NCBI GenBank assembly: GCA_016286835.1
Contig: JAEEUD010000036.1
Span: 1 to 10,587 of the forward strand
Direction: 5' to 3'
Source of the DNA: Pyramidobacter sp.
Lineage (GTDB): Bacteria; Synergistota; Synergistia; Synergistales; Dethiosulfovibrionaceae
DNA: 10,587 nucleotides
Below the pieces are notes generated by a model. That model did no database searches, had not been told where the DNA came from, and saw only the letters and a program-made list of their open reading frames with translations. Made by a program: the position numbers and the translations under genes. Of this stretch, positions 1-6,433 are shown one piece after another; position 1 is the stretch's first letter; each line of letters begins with the position of its first letter.

Positions 1-630
1 CAGCTTAAGAGCAACGACCTCCAGCACTGTCAGGAGGATATAGATCAGCCACAGGTACAGCGCCGTCTGGCTGAGACGGGGCGTGAGCTTCTCGGGGATG
101 GGCGTGGGCGATTCGGCCTTGAACAGCTCGATGCCGCTGCCGCCGATAAACGGCATGATCGCCAGGCAGAGGACGATGATGCCCATGCCGCCCAGCCAGT
201 GCGTCAGCGAGCGCCACAGCAGCACGCCGGGCGCGAACGCCTCGACGCGCGGCAGGATCGACGCACCGGTGGTGGTGAAACCGGACATGGCCTCGAAAAA
301 CGCGTCGGTGAACGACAGTCCCGTGCCTGCGCCGGCCCTGTAAAACATGTAGGGGAACGCGCCGATGCAGGAAGCGATGACCCACGACAGCGAAACGATG
401 ACGAACGCCTCGCGCCCGGTGATGTGCGCCGGCGGATCGGTCTTGCGGCGTTTCTGGCGGTTCAGCAGAGCCAAAACGGCACAGACGGCGAGCGACGTGA
501 GCGAGCAGGCGAGCAGCACCTGCGCATCCGGCCAGTGGAACGCCGCCGCGCACAGGGCCGCCGCGAGCATGGAGCCCGCGACGATGGCGCCGATGAGGGC
601 AAGGACGAAGATGACGATGCGCCTGTTCAT
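1..630 (-). CDS. trkH: TrkH-family potassium uptake membrane subunit (N-terminal 210 residues, cut by window edge)
   Basis: This is the ion-conducting membrane subunit of a Trk/Ktr potassium uptake system. I translated it from the ATG at 630-628; the frame stays open to position 1, so the C-terminal half is missing (family members are usually about 450-500 residues). Visible features are hydrophobic helices at about residues 4-30, 37-56 and 73-95, followed by a pore-loop segment at about 105-126 containing FEAMSGFTTTGAS, the family's first selectivity-filter repeat. The segment WLGGMGIIVL at about 145-154 is also typical of TrkH. The start lies 3 nt after the trkA stop (TAA GCC ATG on the minus strand), with an AAGG-like ribosome site inside the end of trkA, so translation is probably coupled. 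TrkH assembles with the cytoplasmic TrkA protein. I am confident of the family; TrkH versus TrkG or KtrB is a naming choice. Confidence 0.93.
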   Translation of the reverse strand, partial: MNRRIVIFVLALIGAIVAGSMLAAALCAAAFHWPDAQVLLACSLTSLAVCAVLALLNRQKRRKTDPPAHITGREAFVIVSLSWVIASCIGAFPYMFYRAGAGTGLSFTDAFFEAMSGFTTTGASILPRVEAFAPGVLLWRSLTHWLGGMGIIVLCLAIMPFIGGSGIELFKAESPTPIPEKLTPRLSQTALYLWLIYILLTVLEVVALKL

Positions 631-633
631 GGC

Positions 634-2010
634 TTAATCGACCTTGAAGAACCGCATCGCTTCGGGCATCGTCTCCGCCATCGCGAAGACGGAGATCACG
701 TCGCCCTCCTGAAGCACTTCGCCGCCGCCGGGCACCAGATACCTGCCGCCGCGCTTGATGACGGCGATGAGGATGCCGGCCGGCAGGTTGAGGTCCATGA
801 TGCGCTTGCCGATGACGGGATTGCCCGGGCGCAGCAGGAACTCCAGCATCTCCGCGCCGATGCGGTCGATCAGCGAAAGCATCCCGGCCGAACTGGGATA
901 GCGGATGTAGCGCAAAAACGTGTTCGCCAGCGTGCGGTTGGGGTTGACGATCACGTCGACGGGCAGACGGTCCTCCAATTCGCGGTAGACGGGCTTGCGC
1001 ACGACGGCGATCGTCTTCACGTCCTCGTTGTTGTTCGCCAGCGCCGCGATCATCACGTTGAGCTCGTCGTTGGCCGTGGCCGCAACGACGCCGTCGGCCT
1101 TATCGACGCCGAGCTGCTTCATCAGCTCGCTGTCCATGCCGTCGCCGTTGATCACCTTCACGTCGGGATATTCGCGCGCCAGGCGCTCGCACTTTTCCAG
1201 ACTCTTCTCGACCAGCGTCGTTTCCACCTTGGGAACGTTGCTGCACAGACGTTTTGCCAGATTGGTGCCGAGCTTGCCGCCGCCGACGATGATGACGCGC
1301 GACAGCCGTTTCTGCCGCTCCACGTCGAAGAGCTTCTGGACGTTCACGACGCGCTCGTGCAGCGTGACGACGAAGCACACGTCGCCTTCCTGGGCGCGCC
1401 AGTCGCCGGACGGGACGAAACCGTTCCTTTGGCCGTTCTCCTCGCGTTCGACGTAGACGATGATCGCGCCCAGCCGCGGATATTTCTGGCCCAGCTCGCG
1501 CAGGCTGAGGCCGCAGATCGGCGAATCCTTCTCGACGTGGAAGGCAAAGCTGCCGGCCCGGCCGTTGAACAGCTCCGAGGTGTGCACGGCGGCGTTGAAG
1601 CGCAGCAGCGAGGCGATCTCGCGCGACAGCGAGCGTTCCGGCGAAGCCATCACGTCGATGCCCAGATCCTGCGCCCAGTCCGGCGTGTCGGTGAATTCCA
1701 GATCCCTCACGCGCGACAGCACGCGCGGCACGCCGGCCCTCTTGGCCAGCCAGCAGGCGAGCAGATTGGTCTCGTCACGGTCCGTGCAGGCAATCAGCAC
1801 ATCGACGCCGCCGTCCTTGACGACGCCCGCCTGCGCCAGCACGTCAGGGCGCGAACCGTTGCCGCGCACCACACTGACGTCAAGGTCTTCGGTGAGTCGG
1901 GCAGCGACTGCCTCGTCCCGGTCGACGATGACCACGTCGTGCGAATCGGCCGACAGCGTGCGGGCCAGCGTCATACCAACGTTCCCCGCGCCGACAATGA
2001 CAACTTTCAT
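634..2010 (-). CDS. trkA: Trk system potassium transporter regulatory subunit TrkA
   Basis: TrkA is the cytoplasmic nucleotide-binding gating subunit of the Trk potassium channel. The 458-residue protein has the duplicated architecture of full-length TrkA. A first RCK/KTN Rossmann domain carries GAGNVG at 7-12 with an acidic D30 ending strand 2. A linking TrkA-C domain covers about 140-220. A second Rossmann domain carries GGGKLG at 243-248 with E268 in the equivalent acidic position, and a final TrkA-C domain covers about 375-458. The length matches the family (about 450-460). The ATG at 2010-2008 is preceded by GGGGAGGAG with a 9-nt spacer, which fixes the start. trkH follows after 3 nt, giving a trkA-trkH operon. 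The 622-residue plus-strand frame opposite this gene is a high-GC shadow. Confidence 0.97.
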   Translation of the reverse strand: MKVVIVGAGNVGMTLARTLSADSHDVVIVDRDEAVAARLTEDLDVSVVRGNGSRPDVLAQAGVVKDGGVDVLIACTDRDETNLLACWLAKRAGVPRVLSRVRDLEFTDTPDWAQDLGIDVMASPERSLSREIASLLRFNAAVHTSELFNGRAGSFAFHVEKDSPICGLSLRELGQKYPRLGAIIVYVEREENGQRNGFVPSGDWRAQEGDVCFVVTLHERVVNVQKLFDVERQKRLSRVIIVGGGKLGTNLAKRLCSNVPKVETTLVEKSLEKCERLAREYPDVKVINGDGMDSELMKQLGVDKADGVVAATANDELNVMIAALANNNEDVKTIAVVRKPVYRELEDRLPVDVIVNPNRTLANTFLRYIRYPSSAGMLSLIDRIGAEMLEFLLRPGNPVIGKRIMDLNLPAGILIAVIKRGGRYLVPGGGEVLQEGDVISVFAMAETMPEAMRFFKVD

Positions 2011-2101
2011 AATAAAGTGCTCCTCCCCATCCGCGCCGGTCCGAACCCGCGCGGGCGTTCAGAATAAAGATCATTTCAAACAGAAATCCATGCGTTATTG
2101 A
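2011..2101 (-). other. trkA leader (5' untranslated region) with a GC-rich hairpin
   Basis: The segment between the predicted trkA transcription start (about 2095) and the ATG is about 85 nt, long for this compact region. It contains the self-complementary CCCGCGCGGG at 2046-2055, flanked by GAAC and GTTC (2043-2046 and 2057-2060), just upstream of the ribosome site. No known riboswitch class was recognised, and no terminator-like T run follows the hairpin. Confidence 0.35.
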
Positions 2102-2110
2102 ATTATAACA
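2102..2110 (-). promoter_or_regulatory. Extended -10 promoter for trkA-trkH
   Basis: The minus strand reads TGTTATAAT, a consensus extended -10 (TGnTATAAT). There is no good -35 at 16-18 nt; the nearest TTGAAA sits only 12 nt upstream, which fits an extended -10 promoter that does not need one. It lies between the tctA terminator and trkA, so trkAH probably has its own transcript. Confidence 0.6.
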
Positions 2111-2139
2111 CACGGTTCCTTTCAAGCGAAATTCCCATG

Positions 2140-2174
2140 AAAAAACTCTCCCGGCAGACGCAGGGAGAGTTTTT
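2140..2174 (-). terminator. Intrinsic terminator after tctA
   Basis: Perfect 7-bp stem CTCTCCC (2146-2152) with GGGAGAG (2163-2169) and a 10-nt loop. It is flanked by A6 at 2140-2145, which is U6 on the minus-strand transcript, and by T5 at 2170-2174. It begins 16 bp past the tctA stop. The symmetric A and T runs could make it work in both directions, but only leftward genes need it here. Confidence 0.88.
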
Positions 2175-2190
2175 CGTACCGATAGGACGA

Positions 2191-3672
2191 TCAGTCCACG
2201 GTCTTTTTCGCTTTTTTCTTGGCGCGGATCGCGGGCAGGAGCAGCAGGGCGATGCACACCCAGAGCACGATGCAGATCGGGCGCGTGAAGAAGATGGCAG
2301 GCGAACCGTTGGAGATCGCCAGCGCGCCGCCGAACCCTTCCTCGGTGATGTGCCCGAGGATCAGTCCTAAGACGACCGCGCCGAGATCGAAGCCGCAGCG
2401 GTGCAGGAAATAACCGCCGAAACCGAACGCCAGCATCGTCCAGACGTCGAACATCATGTTGCGCATCGCAAAGCTGCCGACGACCGACAGCACCGCGATC
2501 CCCGGGATCAGCAGCGAGTTGGGCGCCGTCGAGATCTTCGCGAAGAACGGGGCGAGATAGATGCCCAGGAACAGGAAGACGATATTGGCGATGAACAGCG
2601 AAAGGATGAAGCCGTAGGTGATCGTGCCGTACTTGGAGAACAGCTCCGGTCCGGGGATCAGGTTGTTGATCGTCAGACCGCCCATCAGGCAGGCCGCCAC
2701 CGAGTTGCCCGGGATGCCCAGCGTCAGCATGGGGATCAGCGAGCCGCCGACGCAGCCGTTGTTGGCCGATTCGGAGGCCGCAACGCCGCGCGGATTGCCC
2801 TTGCCGTACGACTCGGGATCGCTGTCGAGCGACTTGGCCGTGTTGTAGGAGATGAACGCGGAGATCGTCGCGCCCGCGCCGGGCAGCATACCGACGATCG
2901 TGCCGATCAGCGAGCCGCGCGCGATGGTCGGGCCGAGGCCCTTGGGCAGCTTCTTCTCCTTGAGCGTCGAAACGTCGGCCGCCAGCTCGGTGATGATGCT
3001 GGCCTCGCCGGTCAGGTCGAGCAGCTGGCTGATCGAGAACAGACCGATCAGCGCCGGGATATCCTTGATGCCTTCGTACAGCTCGGGGAAGTCGCCCGCG
3101 AAACGAGGATACGCGTCGATCGGGTCCATGCCGATGGAAGCCAGCAGCAGGCCGATGACGCCGGAGATCAGTCCCTTGATCAGGTTGCCGCTGGTCAGCG
3201 TGACGATGCTGGCCAGGCCCATGATCGCGAGCAGGAAGTTCTCGGGAGGGCCGAAGCGCAGCGAGAACTTGGCGAGGATCGGGGCCACCAGCAGCAGGGC
3301 GATCGTCGAGATGATGCCGCCCCAGAAGCTGGCCACCGTGGCTACGGTGATGGCCACGCCGCCCTTGCCCTTGCGGGTCATCGGATAGCCGTCGAACGCC
3401 GTTGCCGCGGCGGCAGGCGTGCCGGGCGTGGAGAGCAGGATCGACGAGATCGCGCCGCCGAACATGCCGCCCGAGTAGACGCCGCCCATCAGAGCGAGGC
3501 CGACGACGGGGTTCATTCCGAACGTGACGGGGATCAGCAGCGCCACGGCCATCGTCGCCGTCAGGCCGGGGATCGCGCCGATGATGATGCCGCCCAGAGT
3601 GCCGAGGAAGATGGCGATGAGCGGAGCGGGAGCGAGAAGGGATAACGCCGCATCGGTGATCATTTGCATCAT
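2191..3672 (-). CDS. tctA: Tripartite tricarboxylate transporter large membrane subunit, TctA family
   Basis: This is the large integral membrane subunit of a TTT-family secondary transporter, which moves carboxylates across the inner membrane with help from TctB and a periplasmic TctC protein. The 493-residue protein is the usual length and hydrophobic throughout, with about 10-12 membrane segments. Family-typical stretches include GAIPGLTATMAVALLIP (32-48), GGMFGGAISSILLSTPGTP (68-86), GMLPGAGATISAF (261-273), ASESANNG (299-306) and TLGIPGNSVAA (317-327). It ends in a short basic tail. The ATG at 3672-3670 is preceded by AAAGGGGG with a 9-nt spacer; that ribosome site overlaps the tctB stop and the gap between the genes is 15 nt, so the two are co-transcribed and perhaps coupled. 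A second ATG follows directly, so the exact start could be one codon later. The substrate cannot be predicted from this subunit. Confidence 0.96.
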   Translation of the reverse strand: MMQMITDAALSLLAPAPLIAIFLGTLGGIIIGAIPGLTATMAVALLIPVTFGMNPVVGLALMGGVYSGGMFGGAISSILLSTPGTPAAAATAFDGYPMTRKGKGGVAITVATVASFWGGIISTIALLLVAPILAKFSLRFGPPENFLLAIMGLASIVTLTSGNLIKGLISGVIGLLLASIGMDPIDAYPRFAGDFPELYEGIKDIPALIGLFSISQLLDLTGEASIITELAADVSTLKEKKLPKGLGPTIARGSLIGTIVGMLPGAGATISAFISYNTAKSLDSDPESYGKGNPRGVAASESANNGCVGGSLIPMLTLGIPGNSVAACLMGGLTINNLIPGPELFSKYGTITYGFILSLFIANIVFLFLGIYLAPFFAKISTAPNSLLIPGIAVLSVVGSFAMRNMMFDVWTMLAFGFGGYFLHRCGFDLGAVVLGLILGHITEEGFGGALAISNGSPAIFFTRPICIVLWVCIALLLLPAIRAKKKAKKTVD

Positions 3673-3687
3673 AGCCGCATACCCCCT

Positions 3688-4191
3688 TTACAGAAGCGCC
3701 CAGGCCGCTTTGGCCTTCGCCAGCGAGCCGGCGATGTCGGTGAACGTGAACTCTTCGAACACGCCCAGCGGCACGGGGACGCCCAGGAAACGGACGAACA
3801 CGCCGTAGATGACGGCGAGCAGCAGCACCGTGCAGACGAGCAGAAGCACCGGCCGACGCAGACCGAGCAGCGGAGCCAGCACGGCCATGTACACAGCCGC
3901 AGCCACATAGAAGCCTACGTACTTCAGCGACATGACCATCGCGATCGTCAGCACAGATGTGGCAATGAAGTGTCCGGGCGCCTTCACCCAGGTGGGTTTT
4001 CCCGCTTCACGGCCGAAGAGCGACATGAGCAGCAGCACGCCCGACAGGATCGTCAGCACCAGCAGCAGGAACTTGACGTACTGCGAAGCGTGGATCGCGT
4101 ACTCCGGGAATTTTTCGACCTGTGTGTAAATGGCGCCGGCGAGGATGATCCCCGCGGCGCCGGAAAGAACACTGACAGTTTTATTTCGCAT
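3688..4191 (-). CDS. tctB: Tripartite tricarboxylate transporter small membrane subunit, TctB family
   Basis: This is the small membrane subunit of the TTT transporter. The 167 residues match the family's usual 140-180. Hydrophobic segments lie at about 6-24, 39-60, 73-109 (probably two helices with a short turn) and 113-135, followed by the family-like end FVRFLGVPVPLG (122-133) and a short cytoplasmic tail. Sequence is poorly conserved in TctB, so the call rests on length, topology and its place between tctC and tctA. The ATG at 4191-4189 has only a modest ribosome site (AAAGG, 10-nt spacer), and the gap from the tctC stop is 33 nt. Weaker initiation here could keep this subunit below the binding protein in amount; that is inference. 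Confidence 0.92.
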   Translation of the reverse strand: MRNKTVSVLSGAAGIILAGAIYTQVEKFPEYAIHASQYVKFLLLVLTILSGVLLLMSLFGREAGKPTWVKAPGHFIATSVLTIAMVMSLKYVGFYVAAAVYMAVLAPLLGLRRPVLLLVCTVLLLAVIYGVFVRFLGVPVPLGVFEEFTFTDIAGSLAKAKAAWALL

Positions 4192-4224
4192 ATAGACTCA
4201 GCCTTTGTCCGGCAAATGAAGAAC

Positions 4225-5169
4225 TTACCAGGGAGCAACGGCAAAGGCCATGTCGGTCGCCTTCTGGAGGCGCTCAAGGTCGGCCTTGTACTCGTCGGCG
4301 TTCATCTCGTTGATGATGAGCACGCCCTTGGCGGCAGCCTGGAACTCAGGATCGGCGATCGTCTTGGCGAACATCTCGCGGAGCTTGGCAATCGCCTCTT
4401 CGGGCATTCCCTTGGGGGCCGCGAAGCCGCGCGAGCTGTCGGAGACCATCGTCGGATAGCCGAGCTCAGCCGTGCAGGGCACGTCGGGGAGCATGTCGCA
4501 GCGTTTCGGAGCCATAACAGCCAGAGCGCGCATCTCGCCGCTCTTGACCTGGGCTTCGACCTGGGAAACGTTCATGAAGCCGACGGTGACGTGGCCGCCC
4601 ATGACGTTGGCCTTGGCAGCCGACGAACCCTTGGAGGGCACGGCGCGCAGCTTGATGCCGAGATCAGCTTCGCAGGCAAGGCGGGCAAAATCGTCGTCGC
4701 CGCCGGGGCCGGAGGTGGAAGCGGTGCAGTTCTCATGGCTCTTGACGTAAGCCGCGAGGCCGGCCAGATCCTTGATCTCGCTGTTGCCGGGAACGACGAT
4801 GATGCCGGGGTCGGTGACAAGGTTGCCGATATAGTCGAAATCAGCGAGCGTGTACTTGGCGCGCTTGGCGGAGACGTGGGCGGTGAGGTGCGGCGTGTAG
4901 AGGCAGCCGAACGTGTAGCCGTCCTTCTTGGCCTGGGCGATGGCAGTAAAGCCGATCATGCCGCCGGCGCCGGGCATGTTGTCGACGACCATGGGGGCGC
5001 CCAGATACTTCTCGCCGTACTTGGCCAGCAGACGGGCCATAACGTCAGTGCCGCCGCCCGCGGTCGAGGGGACGATGACGTGAACGGGCTTCTCCGGATA
5101 GGCGGCGAAGGCCGCGCCGGCGCACACGACAAGCGCGCAGAGCGCAAGAGCAGCAAACAGTTTCTTCAT
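4225..5169 (-). CDS. tctC: Tripartite tricarboxylate transporter periplasmic substrate-binding protein, TctC (Bug) family
   Basis: This is the extracytoplasmic solute receptor that captures a carboxylate-type ligand and delivers it to the TctAB membrane complex. The 314-residue protein starts with a signal peptide: MKK, a hydrophobic core at 4-19, and a type I cleavage site after AFA at about residue 22. C16 lies in the hydrophobic core but is preceded by V, which does not suit a lipobox. Mature-protein motifs typical of the family are AGGGTD (37-42), NMPGAGG (64-70), GPGGDDDFAR (154-163) and the VPSKGSSAAKANVMGGHV stretch (177-194). The ATG at 5169-5167 has GGAGTG with an 8-nt spacer. It is first in the tctCBA operon, next to its promoter. 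Ligands known for the family include citrate, other carboxylates and amino acids; residues here do not decide among them. Confidence 0.96.
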   Translation of the reverse strand: MKKLFAALALCALVVCAGAAFAAYPEKPVHVIVPSTAGGGTDVMARLLAKYGEKYLGAPMVVDNMPGAGGMIGFTAIAQAKKDGYTFGCLYTPHLTAHVSAKRAKYTLADFDYIGNLVTDPGIIVVPGNSEIKDLAGLAAYVKSHENCTASTSGPGGDDDFARLACEADLGIKLRAVPSKGSSAAKANVMGGHVTVGFMNVSQVEAQVKSGEMRALAVMAPKRCDMLPDVPCTAELGYPTMVSDSSRGFAAPKGMPEEAIAKLREMFAKTIADPEFQAAAKGVLIINEMNADEYKADLERLQKATDMAFAVAPW

Positions 5170-5223
5170 AACACAATCACTCCGTTCAAAAGATTTTTTG
5201 TGCCTGGAACGTTTGGCGTATCT

Positions 5224-5252
5224 ATTTTACAATTTGCCGCGCATTTTTTCAA
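5224..5252 (-). promoter_or_regulatory. Promoter of the tctCBA operon
   Basis: On the minus strand, TTGAAA (5252-5247) and TAAAAT (5229-5224) are separated by exactly 17 nt, a good sigma-70-type match. It predicts a transcript start near 5217 and a leader of about 48 nt before tctC. It lies downstream of the iclR terminator, so tctCBA is transcribed separately from the regulator. Confidence 0.7.
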
Positions 5253-5260
5253 AGAAAAAA
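5244..5260. promoter_or_regulatory. Inverted repeat over the tctC -35 element (candidate operator)
   Basis: The plus strand reads TTTTTTC-AAA-GAAAAAA, perfect 7-bp arms around 3 nt, covering the -35 hexamer of the tctC promoter. A protein bound here would block or reposition RNA polymerase. The neighbouring IclR-family protein is the obvious candidate, but this is inference, and A/T-rich arms can arise by chance. Confidence 0.4.
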
Positions 5261-5358
5261 CAATCGTAAGAATAAGTTATGTTTCGCCGGACAATGTTTT
5301 TCGCTTGCAAAAAACGGTCAGTGCTGTATCTTCACGCTATATAAAAAATTTGCATAAG

Positions 5359-5402
5359 AAAAAACGCCTTTCATCTTCCCGCAAAGCGGAAGACAAAAGG
5401 CG
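5359..5402 (-). terminator. Intrinsic terminator after the IclR-family regulator gene
   Basis: Long hairpin: CGCCTTT (5365-5371) pairs with AAAGGCG (5396-5402), and inside it TCTTCC (5374-5379) pairs with GGAAGA (5388-5393), with a 2-by-2 internal loop and a small GC-AAA-GC tip. A6 at 5359-5364 gives U6 on the minus-strand transcript. It starts 44 bp past the regulator's stop and separates it from the tct promoter. The sequence between the stop and the hairpin holds no gene. Confidence 0.9.
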
Positions 5403-5445
5403 GTCATAAAACAAATGGCTGTTCGGCAAAACGTCAAAGAAAAAA

Positions 5446-6264
5446 CTAATCCTTGCGCGGACGGACAGGGACCAGTTTTTCCGCGCCGTTTTTCATCGAC
5501 TCGATCCAGCCAGCGCTCTTTTGCAGCGCTGGCACGGCCTTCTCGATGAACTCAGGCGTCATGCGCGCGACAGTCGAAGGGATCGACAACGCCCCCAGAA
5601 GCGCGCCTTCGGCGCCGAAGACGGGCACAGCCAGCGCCGCCGTACCGTAGGTGCGCTCTTCAAACGACGTGGCGTAGCCGCGCGAAAGCGTTTCCTCAAT
5701 GCCGCGCAGCAGATCGTCGGCTGTTACGTTTGACTTCTCCGTGTAGCGCGGATACGGCGCCTGCTCAAAGATTTTCGCCCGCAGTTCCGGCGGCCCCCAG
5801 GCCAGCAGCACCTTCCCCGCCGCGCCGTAAAACAGCTTTGACTCGCCGCCCTCGGGCGTGATATAACGGTCACGCGCAACGCGGTTGATCGCACACAGGC
5901 ACAGGCGCCGCTCGCCGCGAATGACCTGAAAGACCACGTTTTCGTCCAGTTCGCGGGAGATGCGCTCCATCTCCGGCCGCAGCAGCCCCAGCAGAGGATT
6001 CTGGCGTTCGAACGCCCGTCCCAGAGAGAGCACACGAGAACCCAGCACCCACTTGGCGTCTTCGGCGCGGCGGCGCAGATACCCCATCTGCTCCATCGTG
6101 CCGCACAGCCGCAGCACGCGCGACTTGACGAGCGACAGTCCTTCGCTCAGTTCGGCCAGCGAGGCCGCGCCTTCGGTCTCCAAAAAGTCAAGGATCTGCA
6201 GGCTGGACATCACCGACGCGTTGACCCGCTCCGATTCCCTGACATGCGGTTTCAGTTCCATCAT
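5446..6264 (-). CDS. IclR-family transcriptional regulator
   Basis: This is a DNA-binding regulator of the IclR family, dimeric or tetrameric proteins that control catabolic operons in response to a small carboxylate or aromatic ligand. The 272 residues fit the family (240-280). The N-terminal winged helix-turn-helix covers about 14-78 (SSLQILDFLE; LAELSEGLSLVKSRVLRLCG; GYLRR). The C-terminal GAF-like effector domain covers about 90-255, with GAAGKVLLAW (147-156), RGYATSFEERTYGTAALAVP (195-214) and LLGALSIPS (222-230). The gene is divergent from the M20/YfcC operon and upstream of tctCBA, so it probably controls one or both. A GGGAGG ribosome site lies 4 nt from the first ATG (6264) and 7 nt from the second (6261), so the second may be the true start. 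No convincing promoter of its own was seen; it must lie in the shared 6265-6433 gap. Confidence 0.95.
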   Translation of the reverse strand: MMELKPHVRESERVNASVMSSLQILDFLETEGAASLAELSEGLSLVKSRVLRLCGTMEQMGYLRRRAEDAKWVLGSRVLSLGRAFERQNPLLGLLRPEMERISRELDENVVFQVIRGERRLCLCAINRVARDRYITPEGGESKLFYGAAGKVLLAWGPPELRAKIFEQAPYPRYTEKSNVTADDLLRGIEETLSRGYATSFEERTYGTAALAVPVFGAEGALLGALSIPSTVARMTPEFIEKAVPALQKSAGWIESMKNGAEKLVPVRPRKD

Positions 6265-6326
6265 TCGGCCTCCCTCGCTCGAGCAGCGACGATTCCCCTA
6301 ACTGTTCGACAAAAATATTTTGACGC

Positions 6327-6354
6327 TTGACAGAATTTTTCTGTTCGTTATAAT
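6327..6354 (+). promoter_or_regulatory. Near-consensus promoter of the M20 hydrolase-YfcC operon
   Basis: TTGACA (6327-6332) and TATAAT (6349-6354), both perfect hexamers, are separated by 16 nt. The predicted transcript start is near 6361, giving a leader of about 70 nt before the TTG start codon. A promoter this close to consensus would be strong unless held down, which fits the inverted repeat lying over it. Confidence 0.85.
6330..6344. promoter_or_regulatory. Inverted repeat inside the M20 operon promoter (candidate operator)
   Basis: ACAGAA-TTT-TTCTGT, perfect 6-bp arms around 3 nt, overlaps the end of the -35 hexamer and the spacer. A related half-site, AGAATTTTT followed by TCGA, recurs 60 bp downstream at 6392-6404 in the leader. 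The geometry suggests repression, with the adjacent divergent IclR-family protein the most likely binder. Assignment to that protein is inference. Confidence 0.5.
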
Positions 6355-6433
6355 CATATCAGATAAAAATTAGAATGTGAAGTGCAAAAATAGAATTTTT
6401 TCGAATGATTTGATCCAATAAGGGGGAATCCAT

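Noticed and set aside
199..2067. 622-codon plus-strand open frame opposite trkA and trkH
   Set aside because: It is the antisense shadow of clear trkA/trkH coding, rich in R, A, H and D as expected from reversed high-GC codons, with no ribosome site or family match.
4225..5169. TctC as a lipoprotein because of C16 in the signal region
   Set aside because: The residue before C16 is V, not G/A/S, and a good AFA type I signal peptidase site follows.
2401..5409. Long plus-strand open frames (414 and 581 codons) opposite tctA, tctB and tctC
   Set aside because: Low-complexity R/A/D/Q-rich translations lying antisense to a well-supported operon; the second runs through a terminator and a promoter region.
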